Part shown: one piece after another, positions 44,961-56,990 of the stretch | How the letters are laid out: each line of letters starts with the position of its first letter | How positions within the stretch are numbered: the stretch's first letter is position 1 | NCBI GenBank assembly: GCA_014281115.1 | Contig: JACONQ010000005.1 | Coordinates: 1,116,001-1,180,000, forward strand | Reading direction: 5' to 3' | Origin: Laburnicola sp. R22_1 | Lineage: Eukaryota; Ascomycota; Dothideomycetes; Pleosporales; Didymosphaeriaceae | Length of the DNA stretch: 64,000 nt | Translations under genes and position numbers: made by a program | The notes under the pieces: generated by a model | The model's database searches: none | Told to the model about the DNA's origin: nothing | Seen by the model: only the letters and a program-made list of their open reading frames with translations

Positions 44961-47769
44961 ATGGCTCCCTGCGCGAGCTCGCCGGCGCTTCCAGAGAACG
45001 AATACGACATCGGCGCCGCCCTGTTCGGAGAGGATGATGCCATTGGAAACGGAGGAGGATCTACCTTGGACCTGGGACTCGACCTAGACGCCGGCGGCGA
45101 CGATGGCTCCGACGACGAGGCTTTCATTGCGGCCACGCAGGCTGCTTCCAACAGAAAGTCCTCGAATCTAAAAGGCCACACGGTCAAAAAAGGCGGAGGT
45201 TTCCAAGCAATGGGTCTCAATGCAGCGCTTCTCCAGGCTATCACGCGCAAGGGCTACAAGGTCCCGACTCCGATACAGCGCCGCGCTGTGCCTCTTATAC
45301 TGGATCGGCAGGACGTGGTTGGAATGGCTCGTACAGGTTCCGGAAAGACTGCGGCCTTCGTCATACCCATGATCCAGGCGTTGAGGGCGCACTCGGCCAA
45401 ATTTGGTGCCCGCGCTATTATCATGTCACCCTCGAGAGAACTGGCTTTGCAAACCCTGAAGGTGGTCAAAGAGCTGGGGCGAGGTACAGATCTACGGACG
45501 GTGCTGCTGGTAGGTGGTGATAGTCTAGACGAACGTATGTTCATCCAAATTCAACGAAGAGCATACAAGACGCTGACAGGTGACTAGAGTTCAGCTCGAT
45601 GACTACTAATCCTGACATTATCATTGCGACACCAGGTCGATTTCTCCACCTGAAGGTCGAGATGGGCTTGGACCTGTCTTCAGTGAGATACATTGTATTC
45701 GATGAGGCGGATCGCTTGTTTGAAATGGGATTTGCTGCCCAACTTGCCGAGATCCTCCACGCTCTGCCCACGTCAAGACAGACTCTACTCTTTTCTGCTA
45801 CTCTCCCTAAAACCTTGGTCGAATTTGCGCGAGCTGGACTTCAGGAGCCACGACTGATCCGGCTTGACGACTCTAAAATCTCACCGGATCTCGAAAGTGC
45901 ATTCTTTACTGTCAAGAGTGCCGAAAGAGATGGAGCGCTTCTATACATACTTGACAAGGTCATCAAACTGCGTACTGGCGAGACAGAAGCTGCGAAAAGG
46001 GCCAAGAAGACAGACGCAAAGAGCAAAAAGCGCAAGCGAGCTCCCGAAGGATCTAACCCAGTGGACTCTCCAACACCGAATTCAACGGTTATTTTTGCAG
46101 CTACCAAGCACCGAGTTGAGTATTTAGCCAGTTTCTTGAAAGCTGTTGGATATTCTGTCTCGTACGGTGAGTTTGCCTTGTCACGCGCAGCTACGGCTCA
46201 TACTGACCATTATCAGTGTATGGAAACCTTGACCAGACGGCTCGAAAACTTCAAGTTCAGGATTTTAGAGCAGGTTTGACAAATGTGCTTGTGGTCACCG
46301 ATGTTGCAGCACGTGGTCTTGATCTGCCATACCTCGCAAATGTTATCAACTACGACTTTCCTTCGCAACCCAAGATTTTCGTGCATCGCGTGGGTCGAAC
46401 AGCTAGAGCAGGAAGAAAGGGCTGGAGTTACAGTCTGATCCGGGATTCTGACGTTCCCTACCTGATCGATCTCCAATTGTTCCTTGGACAACCTCTTGTT
46501 TCCGAAAAAAATTCGAACACGGAAACAAATTACGCGCAAAATGTAGTGGTGGGCACATTCGTTCAAGACGAACTTGCACCTGAGGTTGAGCTTGTCAACA
46601 GGCTACATGAGGCCGACGAAGACTTGATTAACCTCCAGATTGTGGCGGGGAAGGGCGAAGCCCAGTACACCAGGACCAGAAATTCAGCCAGTAGTGAATC
46701 CGTGAAGAGAGCGAAGCAATTACTATCTTCCCGGACTCTATCAAACACTCATCTGCTCTTCCGCAACGATGTACAGGAAACGCTACGAGAAAAAGAGAGA
46801 ATGTTGGAAAGGATCAGCTCTTTCCGGCCCACCGAGTCGATATTCGAAATCGGAAATCGTGGCGCCGGTGGCGAAGCGGCCGAGATCATGAAGAAAAGAA
46901 GGCAGCAGATCGACAAGATGAAGCAAAAACAAGCGAACCAGTCTAATGGCATGTCCGATGGTCTAGGCGCAGAAACGGCGACATCGGACGCTACGGCCGA
47001 ACTTGACGCTGCCTCAGAAGACGGGGAGGATCTTGCAGATGCGGACTTTGCGTCTGAATCAGATGACCTTGAAATCTCCGTATCGCAGCCAGCCGATCGT
47101 GAGGGTGGTAAAGATGATTGGCAGAATTCCGAGTTCTTCATGTCATACCAACCGAAAGGTATTAACGTGGCTGAAGAACGAGGTTACGGGGTTCACACGG
47201 GTTCTTACAATACGGCACAGCAAGCCTCAAACTTCGTTGAGAGTGCCAGGGCGGCGCAAATGGATCTTACGAACGACGAGGTACGCGGATTTGCGGAGCC
47301 TAGCAAAGCTCGAGGTATGCGCTGGGATAAAAAATCCAAAAAGTATGTCGCCAAGGCGAACGACACGGACGGCTCCAAAGGGGCGAAGATGGTGGTAGGC
47401 GAAAGTGGCCTCAAAATCGCTGCCAGCTTCCGTAGCGGGCGGTACGATGACTGGCGCAAGTCGAACAAGGTTGGACGTCTGCCACGTGTCGGTGAACTCG
47501 AGAAATCGGGCCATGCAGCGCCTCGCAATAGCGGCCGCCACTACAAGCACAAGGCGGAAAGGGCACCGAAAGAGGCCGATCGATACAGAGACGACTATTA
47601 CACCCAGAAGAAGAAAGTAGCGGACGCAAAGGAGAAGCGCATCGGGAAATTCAGGGATGGTGGCGCCAAAAGCGAACTGAAGGGCGTTGACGATGTCCGC
47701 AAGCAACGAGAGCTCGATGAGAAACGCAAGGCGAAAAACGCAAGACCTTCCAAGAAGAGAAAATTTTGA
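44961..47769 (+). CDS. DBP10: ATP-dependent RNA helicase DBP10
   Basis: DEAD-box helicase for 60S ribosome assembly in the nucleolus (DDX54 homologue). Three exons: 44961-45534, 45588-46166 and 46217-47769; 901 aa. The introns are 53 and 50 nt. The start is ATG 44961 ([22 protein letters not shown]); the frame is open further upstream but is not conserved-looking. Motifs: Q-motif region GFQAMGLN, motif I ARTGSGKT (~res 122-129), SPSRELA, TPGR, DEAD (~230), [13 protein letters not shown] and [10 protein letters not shown] (~440). A Lys-rich insert lies near residue 340. The DBP10 C-terminal signature is present ([33 protein letters not shown], ~res 745-800), followed by a basic tail ending PSKKRKF. 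Confidence 0.95.
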
Positions 47770-50700
47770 TTTCGAATTCTAGTCCAATACATCGATACCA
47801 ATATTGCAGCAGTTGGCTAATAGAAGTCATTGTGTCACAAACTAATACTTGGGCCGTAGCATACAGTGTACACAGACTTCAACCTGAACCTCAGCCCTAC
47901 CGGGCGCAACCGAGCGCCTTGTACCACATAGACTGCAGGCGTATAGAGCACAGATCGGGCTGCTTTTGGCCAGCACGGGGTGGTCCACATTGGCTTGCAT
48001 CTCACCGCCCTCACCAGCTTACCGTCATCGTCTCCACTCGGCAAGCCCTCGTAGTTCCGCGCGTCAAGTCCAACCTTCCGGTTACACTAACGGGCGTACA
48101 AATACGGGCCCGTTGCTAATCCGGAAGCAGCAATTTCGCAATATGCAGTCATCGGCAGATTGACAAGACCGATAGTGTCACAAGGCGCGACCTGTGAATT
48201 GATAGAGATATTGTCCAAATCTCGTCGCATGCTTGGAGAAATCGACGAGACACTGGCTCAACACGCCAGCACGCATGCTAATAAACTCAACATTGACCCA
48301 CGTTATGCAAAACATACGATTGTGGCAACCAGCCGCCGTGTTACCAGCGGGGAATAGAGTTTAGCATTGACGGCAGGCCGCTCAGCACAAACTAGCTGCA
48401 CCGCGTGCTTTAACGTGGCACCACCCGACCGGGTCAGGATAGCTTTAGGGCCCCCCGATTCATTGCCCTTCTTCTTAGCGACACCCTGTACGATCGCACC
48501 TTATACTACCAGTATGTATTAGGGTGACATGCCACGTGCAAGTGTATTTTTACCCGCGGTCCCGAAGGAGAATTTTATCCCTGGAATGACTGCAGAATGC
48601 CTAGCAAAGTAGGTATGTAGGCATAACTGTGGGCTAATTTTTACACCACTCTCTGATGAGTATTTCGTGCGGAGCTTACTCGCTAGGGCAAGGAGCGAAG
48701 TTAAACGGGCTTCGAGAAGGCGCTGCATATGTATGTTTCTCGTCAGCCGCATGCACCCGTTCCGCGCCCCATACAAGGGACACATATGCAGTCATCAGAT
48801 GAGATGCGTTGGAGCATATCAAGCTATTCCTGGACACGATCCAATTGCCTATTAGCGATATTACGAAGGGTATAATTCTCCGAAATTTATCCCGAAGTCC
48901 CGAAGCACATTATGGTGTGTAGCCGCGGACGAAAATGCGGATAACATTATATACACGCATGGATAGTTTCGGGACGAGCCAGCAACTAAACCTTGACAGA
49001 AGGGGGGAACCTGGTGTTGAGAGCTGCCCGCTTGACCTAGAAGGGGAAACCACAATAGAGAGACGCGACTAATCTACCAATGACTGCCTCCATCCTTCCC
49101 GAGCGGAAATTTATCGGCCGCTCCGGCTATCACGCGACAAGCTCTATTACGCATTGTTCCTGCTCCATGCTGACATCCCGTCTCCCAATACATGCGCGGC
49201 ATTGCATTTGCAAGGCTCCTTAAACTTTACGCCGCACGAACATGACGGTTCAGGCCGACGCGAGGCCAAAGGCAGGGGTGCTGCGTTGCGTTTGGAGGAA
49301 GAATTTCGCCAACAGGACGACGGATTATCATTGAAGTGAGGACGGCCCGCACCAGTCGTCAATCGCGCTCCGTCCGTGGCGCGTGCGTGGCGAGGCAAGC
49401 AGTGTGGCATTTCAATAAGCGCCCCTGTCGACACTGTGCTACTTTTGGCACAAACGTAGGTTCGCAGATCGCGCGGTTATGTCCGCCGGCCTCGAACTGA
49501 ACTGCTCGCACAGCAGCATGTCGTGCCAGTATCCACAGCATGGCCTCCACCAAAACGGCAATTTCAAAGTGACACTGCACGAACCCCCAAGCCAGAAGCG
49601 GAACAGCAGATTACCTCCCGAGGACGGCGCCGTTGGACAGAGGCACGACGTTGCCATATGCTCATTTTCCGTACGGCCACTCCCAGGACAGCAGAAATGA
49701 GCCAATAAATGGGCAATCCTCGACGTTCTCTTAGCGGTGAATTCGATATTCCCGCCTCCATTTTTGGCTCACGCTGCTGAAAAAGGCTAAAATAATCCCG
49801 GCCTTGCAGGGCTTCCACGAGCCATGATGCTCACAAAAGTTCCGTCCGCTAGGTCCGCAGGACGGCGCGCCCGGTCGGACTGTTGCAACACCACGTTTTA
49901 CCAGCTGTCGTCGTCCTCTTTGGGCGAAGCTAGTCCTCGGGAACGCAGCTTACACATCTGTCCGGAGTCTTGGCCGTGTTGGACATCCCCATTAGTGCTG
50001 TCCTCCGCTGCTCGTAATCGTATCCTGAGCCTTTGAGCTTCCAGAATCGCCATGGAAGGCCGGTTAAGCGAGCAAAACTTACGACGGGCGTCTGCGCAGG
50101 ACAGCGTGAGAAGGGCGAGAAGGGCAGGTACGGCGCCATAACATAATTCACAGCAAAAGTCACGACGACCAGGGGACGCAACAAGCATCGGCGCTGCGCT
50201 GCTATTCCTGTCCGCAGCCAACTTATTCCACCCTCGAACCTCAGCGGCGGGTTGATACCAGTTCGCTAGGGTGAGCCAGCCGCGTTTCCGTCGAGCTTGG
50301 AGCAAAAACGCGGGGAGCCTGTTCAGGCCTTCGATCGCAACTGCAAGTGCTGACGACTCTTGTAAAGACCGCTGCTATTCGCCGTCGTCGCGCCCTGGAT
50401 GTGATGTTAGGTTCGGTTCGGTTCGTGGGAGGCTGTGCTCTTGTCGTCACATGCATTGTCATGCTTCAGGGCTTTGAATGTTTATGCGGCGATGTCGTCA
50501 ACAATCTCCCTGAAGTTTATATCATTATCACACTATCTGTGCCACCGCGAGGCTCGGCGAGCCGGCTCCACGCTGTCCAAGCTTCCCGGACGCATGATTC
50601 AGGGCAATCTCCGCAGGGCCGTTTCTGGGTGATCATCGACGGCACCGGGGTCGCAGGCACCAGGTCGGAGCATTTGGCGAGATGGCCATCTCTGCTCGAT

Positions 50701-52575
50701 CCGCGACGACAAGCCACGACTATGTTGCAGGTGATAGTACCGCGACGCTGCACCGCATCTGCGCCGTCCAAGGCTGGCTGCTGAGCAGTCTCAAGATTGG
50801 CCGCCGCAGATCTAGTGCAGGACTCTTAATCAAACAATTCGCAATCGTGCGAGTGCGAATGCAGCGCTGCGGAATTACGCTCGCGCGGGAAGACGATCAT
50901 CTGACTGCAGCGAGTCCGGGTGTGCGCTCTACGAGCCGCTGATGCGGCCATGGACCGGTTCGGCAGGCTTCGCGATGCTAACAGCGGCAGTAGTGTCCAC
51001 TGTCCAGCATACATACGATATGCGGCTGTAGGCTCCGTTTGGCGGCACAGCGCCTGTTGAAGCGTGACCCCGCAGCGCCCGACGGACGCTCTAGCTGCTC
51101 ATGCTCAAAGATGTGCAGCAAGTTTTGCAGCTTCTTGGGACCCAGCTACAGAGGTGGCGGATGTGCACACGAACATTGCCGCCGGAGCTGGAGGTTCACT
51201 TTGACTCCAAACCCCCAGCGCTACCGTGCGGCCAGCATCCATGTATTGTGCGTATTGGCCAATGCCCAAGGTAGGCCGCAAGCGCTTCGAGGGGGACCTG
51301 TATAGGGAGGGGGGTGGGTTCATTCAAGCCCTATCCGTAGGGCGGGTCGATCAACGAAGTGGCTGACGCCGTGTCCTATATGTTTTCGCCTCTTCTGCAC
51401 CCAGACTCTGTGTACGCAGATGCCGGCCACCCAGGGACGGACGGCGCGCTCCTTGTCCTGGACAAGACGAGACCCTGCGGCGAGGGTGCCGGCAGCCAGC
51501 CCAGAAGAGGGTCCCGCGGACCGACGAGTCCCTTCTTTGGGCGGGCCCGGGAAGGCGACATAACACCATGCTTCCCGCGAGGGGGGTGGTGCTAGAGCGG
51601 AGCGAGCTGTCAACTAGAGCCACATTTTAGAAGCGTGTAGGCAGCGGGCCGCGTGCTGAGCGTAGTGCTGCTGCACTGCTGCACATGCAACTCGCACACC
51701 ACTAAGGGTTCTCATTCGCGCTCCCAACGCTAGGAACGCGGCGGCTGACCCAACCGCCGTGTGCAGCGATGCGCATTGTCGACGCTCATCCAACTCTCTG
51801 CCTCGATTTGCCCACCGGCTGCGCTCCGGGGTGCCATAGCGCATCGCTGTCGCTAGCTGGACGGCTCGATAGCAGGGGCATGGCATGGACTGACTGGCAT
51901 GGAGCATGGCCATGGCACCATGCTCCACCCACGCCGCACATGCTTCCAAGAACGATCAGCCGAACAAGCCAGCATGCCGTCGCCGACGTGCAGCCTCCCC
52001 TGCACGCCCAAGCTTCCCATAGCCCGGTGCTCAGTGTGGCCCCTGTGGCTCTCCTCCATCGCCTGCAGGTCGGGCAGGGATCGTCGAAGAGATCTGTGGG
52101 CAGAAGCTTGAGAACCGATCGAGGTTATTACTGGAGGATCTCCGCCGAGCTAGGCAGAGACCTCTCCCTCTGTCAGTGCTGTTTGCACGCACCATTGGGT
52201 CTGACATTCGCACGCTTGCCTTCTCTTCCGACCGCCCTCCCCAGCCTTGTCTCGACGGACCGGCTTTGGCTGCTCCCTTCTACCACGGGAGGTTCGCGTG
52301 CTTTCTTACGAGAGCAGGTCGAAACAAGACCTCCGACTGAAGGCGTAAACGGAAATTTCCCAAAAGGTACCGACCACTTTCCATTCTCCGCTTCTCCACC
52401 CATCTATCCCTGCCCGCGGACTTCGTATGTTGACGACGGATGTTTCTGATACTCCGTAACGGGGACCTTGCATGATTGTTTATCGCTACCTTTCATCTTT
52501 TACTTGAATGTACGCAATTTTTGCCTTGGTAGTTGCTTCTCAAATCCCTTGAATGTCAACTTACCCATACTTGAC
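47770..52575. other. 4.8-kb gene-free stretch upstream of a Zn2Cys6 factor
   Basis: GC-balanced DNA with many short overlapping frames on both strands, but no family match, no good gene structure and no repeats I can name. It probably combines the DBP10 3' flank with a very long promoter and leader of the transcription factor at 52576, as is common for developmental regulators; this is inference. A long non-coding RNA or an unusually small gene could be hidden here. Confidence 0.45.
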
Positions 52576-54820
52576 ATGCAGACACAACAGCTCCCCGTTC
52601 TCGACTCGTCGTACCAGCATTCGTCCCAACTAAGCAGGTCTTCGGTGCCCACATTCACGAATCCGTTCAAGAGACCAACCAACCATACTGAGCACTGTGC
52701 TCTCGCTGCAGACGCGGCCTTTGAGCGCTGCGCTGGTCGAGCTATGCAGAGTCTGTCCTTACCTCCTCCGACGTCAGTTCCTTCTACCCCATTCGGGCGA
52801 CTGCAAGAACCGGGAAGCGGCCGGATACAATTTCCACAGTTCAGTCCCGGTAGGCCAGAACAGCACAGCTATCCGTCTCCTCCCATGTCAGATTCTCATT
52901 CACCCGCCCGCCGCTCAGCCCATATTGTCGAACAGGAAGGTCGTCAGCACGCGACCCCGCGGCACGAAGCACACCGGCTAGATGGACTTGCGCCGCATCC
53001 ACCACCACCACCGCCGTCGTCGTTGCTCGACCCTCGATCGGCGACGACTGCGCATGGCATTGCGCAACAGCGGCCGTTGTATTCTGGAGAGTCCCAGCCC
53101 AGAGGTCCGCCAGTGCAGCATCAGGCAGGCCGAGCGCTTGAGCCTCCTTATGGGGGCATGCAGATCTCACAGAGCTATGGATATGGGTACCCCCCTTCGG
53201 GTGTACCTACATACCTTGGAAGTCAAGGTGCAGCCCCAGGTCCTCAAGTACAGCCGAGTGCCATCGTAGCTCCACAGCCTCTCAAACAGAACAAGCCAGC
53301 GAGAAGAGCGAAAGCGCATGTAGCGTCAGCGTGTGTCAATTGCAAGAAAGCGCATCTAAGCTGCGATGTTCAGCGCCCTTGCGGCCGATGCGTGGCTTCT
53401 GGAAAGCAGGTCAGTGAATCCGAAGCGAGTCCGGTACCCAGCGCGTTCACACGTTGGTGTGCGCTCTCGTTGACCCAACTGACCTAATTTTGAAATATAG
53501 GACACATGTAAAGATGTGCAGCACAAGAAAAGGGGACGACCGAGGTTAAGGGACGACAAAGAGTTTGGACGGAGCGAGGAAGTAGGCATGGCACCGACCC
53601 AAATCATGGGCGCATTACCCCCATCCGGTGCGGATACCGTACGTCAGCAGCCTCCGTTTCCGACGGGCCCACGAGTGCCCGAGTCGTATCGTGTGTTGGC
53701 TTCCGCGCCCGAAGATAAGAGTTCGAACAGTCGCCTTCAACCCAGGGCTACGGCCACTGGAGCGCCCCCGCAACATGCTAGCAGTTACAGTGCCGTTACA
53801 ACTTCCCCATATTCTGCGAGGCCGGACTCGGTATCCCCGTCGGTGCCAGTAGCGTTTCTTGATTTGGACCTCGTTATTCAGAAGACCAACAAGGCTTTTC
53901 AGGATCTAGTTGGCCTCGCTGGCGATGCTCGGGGGAACAACCTGGTGGATCTGCTTGACGGCCGGCAACAGGATGTTGTGCAGCATCTTCGTTTCGAGCT
54001 GCGGCTTGAGCGAGACGAGCGCGAACCAGCGTACATGGCCCCGATAACACCCGTCGGGCAAAATCGTATGCAGCCCGTAATGGAATCGGTCTCGGAGAAC
54101 GACGTCGATCAGGTCAGTCAGGGCTTCACTGACAGGCCTGTGTCGTTAAATTTCCGATTATCAGACGGTCAACATCAATCTTTCCAGACACAGATCCGGC
54201 TTGCAAAGACTTCGTTGTACTTTGTCACTCTGGTAGTGCACATCCCCTTTCGACATGCTGGCCCACCTCTTTTGACACAGCAACTGGCACCACCTACGCC
54301 AGTTCGAACTTCACAGCCCATGTCAGCCCCCGCCAGAGATTTTGGAACGCATCCCCTTCGACCTACCTCATCTACTAGCTCGGCTCCGAGCTCCCCCTAT
54401 TTCAACTTCCATTCGGTCAGGACATCGCTTCCGACCGCCAGTTCCAGCTCGTTCGGGGCCAGTCCCTATGGCTACTCCCCAACAGCTGGTCCCGAGCAGG
54501 GATATTTTCCGACTTATCAGCCGCCATCCCAGCCGGGAGCGTACCCCTCTTCCTACCAGCCTGGGTCCAGGCCTGGGTCAGTCGCGTCCGAAGCTCAACG
54601 TGGGGCTCGACCTGCTCGGCTGGAGGGGCTACAACTACCGCCAATCCGGACCACGCCTGCCGCACCCTTGGGTTCGCCCCTGGCACAAGACTTTGGCGAA
54701 GGCACGCAAGAGCGAGAACGCGCGCGACGCCGTACTTCTCTCTCGAGTGCAGAAGCGCGACCAGACACGCCGGACACCAACAAACGAAGACGTTTGAACA
54801 TACACGAAGTATTGCAGTAA
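52576..54820 (+). CDS. Zn2Cys6 transcription factor with a PAS-like domain
   Basis: Two exons, 52576-53409 and 53501-54820; 717 aa. The 91-nt intron (GTCAGT...AAATATAG) cuts the zinc cluster, and joining gives CVNCKKAHLSC, CGRCVASGKQDTC in C-x2-C-x6-C-x5-C-x2-C-x8-C spacing. KKRGRPRLR follows as the basic linker. The start is ATG 52576 (MQTQQLPVLD); the frame is open upstream without an ATG. The N-terminal 240 residues are Pro/Ser/Gln-rich and disordered. Residues ~395-500 (VAFLDLDLVIQKTNKAFQDLVG...LVDLL) resemble a PAS fold, as in the Rds2/ERT1/AcuK-like group. The C-terminus is low-complexity Ser/Pro/Tyr and ends KRRRLNIHEVLQ. The target genes are unknown. Confidence 0.85.
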
Positions 54821-56087
54821 TGAAAGAAAAGAAAAGAGAAACACCCCGGACGCGTAACGTAACGTAACGTTTACCTCATGCAATAGACGATTTCGACTTA
54901 ATACACACCTTTGTTTGTTGTAATAGTCTCCTTTTGAAATTTCGGGTGGATAAAAGAGGAAGGAGACATACTTTGCATGCATTCATTGTATATGATGACC
55001 CTCTTTGGGTGTTCCTCGACGAGGGGCGGACGAGGCCGGCCTTTGTCTCGCTCGGCTCGGTACACGCACAGAAATTTCTTCTTCGACGCGCCTCGTTGCA
55101 TCTTGGGAGGGCGCCTGTCTTTGTAGCATTTCTGGGGCACATATGGGCGGGAGGGAAGATACCACAGTAACTGGATTTTGGAGTGGGAATGTTGGTTTGA
55201 TTGATTTGTTGAGGAGGATGTGTGGATTTGCTCGAGTTGTGCGACCTTCTTCTTCTCTTTTGGTTTCGGTGCACCGTGTGGGATGAGCGGGGCTAGCGGC
55301 ATATGCATGGCGTTGGAGTTGGGTGGTGGGAATAGCATGCGCGATGCGCGGGTTGGGTGGAATTGTTGCGTTTTTTTGGGGGGGGGGAGGGGAACGGATG
55401 CTGGGTTTCTGGTGTTGGGAGATGAGGTTGGGGGTGGGTGGTGATGGATTGGCTCTTCAGAGAATTTTGGGTCGCAGGTCCGGATGCGCGATATGATAAC
55501 GAAGGGTTCCGTTTCTTGGTCGGTGGACATTTTGCTTGCGGCTGTGGGTGGCTCGTTGTTTTTTTGCGCGTGGGTGGGCAAAGGTTTTGTGTATACCCTT
55601 TTTTATGCGTCTGGTGGAATGTAACAGTAGGAATTTGTGGTATGGCATGTACGTCGACGGCTCGTGAATTGTGTTTTCTTGTCGCCTTTTGTGCGTGTCT
55701 GAGTAACGTTACATTGTGTTGTGTGGTGTGTTGGCATGTCGAGCGGCTTTTGGGATTCATGGAATACTGTGTGAGATTGTTAAAGCATTGAGTCTTGATG
55801 TTTTTGTAACTAATTGAGGGGATTTGGATTTATAATCGTTTATTTGAAGAGTGATCACAGCTCGTTAGAACAAGCTTCTTGTGATGTAGTACCAAGGTAT
55901 TTGGTATTCGCGCCCCTTTCGGGCCACGGTAGTAGTATAGTACATGCATGATTCTCAGCCAGATGCTGCGCGCATGTGGCATCCTGAACGCCTGTCCTGA
56001 ACTCCACGCTTTACTGAAGCTTCTCAGCTCTTCAGCACGAAGCCATGCCCTAGAACGCCTTGGACAAACCATAACGTCGGCAATCCC
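54821..56087. other. Intergenic, no supported gene
   Basis: The + strand is G/T-rich, including a T7G9-type run near 55,371-55,389. This leaves few stops on the complementary strand and creates long but unconvincing open frames there. A short CGTAA repeat lies at 54,853-54,868. Confidence 0.5.
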
Positions 56088-56792
56088 TCAGCCCACCACC
56101 TTCATCTTCTTCTTTTTCTTCTTGCCATCCTCAGGGCCTTTTCCCTTCTGAAAGTCTCTCCAGCTATTGATGCGCGTGTCTCTAGTCTTCTCCCACGCAT
56201 CCTCAAGCTCCCTCTTCCGCTTCCGCTCCGCAATCTCCTCCTCCTCCTTGCGCTGCGCCCTGCCCTCCTCCCTCAGCTGCGCCTCCATCTGCCTCTTCTT
56301 CCGCTTCTCGTTGTCCATAATCACCCACGTCGTCTTCTCGCGCCACGCCTTGGCAAACTCTTCGCCCCGCGTCTCCTCGTCGTCGGCCGTGAGCTTGCGC
56401 TCCCGCATCAGCAGCATGCGCGCATCGGCAATATGCTCGTCCAGCTCGGTGCGCAGCTTCTCATCCATGAGGGTCCCCTGCGCTTTCTTCAGACGGTCAA
56501 AGGCCTCGGGGGCTTTGGGATTGGGCGTCTTATCCGGATGGATGAGGAGCGATTTGTTGCGGTAGACCTTTTTGATGTCGGACTCGGGGACGCCTGGCTG
56601 GAGGTCGAGGACGGCATAGGCGTTGAGCTTGAAGATGGAGAGAATGCGGTCGATTTCGGCATCCTGTGAGCTGGCTGTTAGCATGGTGTACACAGGGCAA
56701 TGCGGTAGTAGGTGGAATCGTACCTTGTCGAGCTCTCGGCCGGTGGCGAGAAGCTCGGCCTCGATGTCGACCTCCTTCTCGGCGTCGGCCAT
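56088..56792 (-). CDS. J-domain protein, DNAJC8/Spf31 type
   Basis: Hsp70 co-chaperone of a spliceosome-associated family. Two exons, 56724-56792 and 56088-56663; 214 aa. The 60-nt intron (GTACGA...GCTAAC...CTCACAG) is in frame and stop-free, so its retention would add 20 residues. Splicing joins GRELDK to DAEIDRILSIFKLNAYAVLDL, the conserved DNAJC8 N-terminus. The J domain spans roughly residues 40-105 with the essential HPD in LLIHPDKTPNPKA. A long charged coiled coil follows (EKRKKRQMEAQLREEGR...), and the protein ends in a Lys-rich tract before MKVVG. It is divergent from DBP4, 198 bp between starts. Confidence 0.92.
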   Translation of the reverse strand: MADAEKEVDIEAELLATGRELDKVRFHLLPHCPVYTMLTASSQDAEIDRILSIFKLNAYAVLDLQPGVPESDIKKVYRNKSLLIHPDKTPNPKAPEAFDRLKKAQGTLMDEKLRTELDEHIADARMLLMRERKLTADDEETRGEEFAKAWREKTTWVIMDNEKRKKRQMEAQLREEGRAQRKEEEEIAERKRKRELEDAWEKTRDTRINSWRDFQKGKGPEDGKKKKKKMKVVG

Positions 56793-56990
56793 GGTGTCGT
56801 GATTTGGTAGTTGAACCAATGTAGCGACCGTGTGTGGCGTGGTGGACGTCCCACGAAAGCAGGCGACACCTCCGGGCGGGTGGTTCCCCCACTGTCGCGC
56901 CCGGGCCAACTATGATCTTCGTCTCCCAAGAAATTTAATTTTGCCTCGACACCACATCGGTCGTGCTCGACATTCACCGCCCCTTCAACC

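Noticed and set aside
48160..48357. 65-codon ORF with a helical-looking product
   Set aside because: Starts with a non-ATG codon, is short, and has no supporting gene structure.
54898..55530. 210-codon minus-strand ORF with an ATG at 55530
   Set aside because: Another minus frame is also open over the same DNA; the G/T-rich + strand simply lacks stops on its complement, and there is no family resemblance or intron structure.
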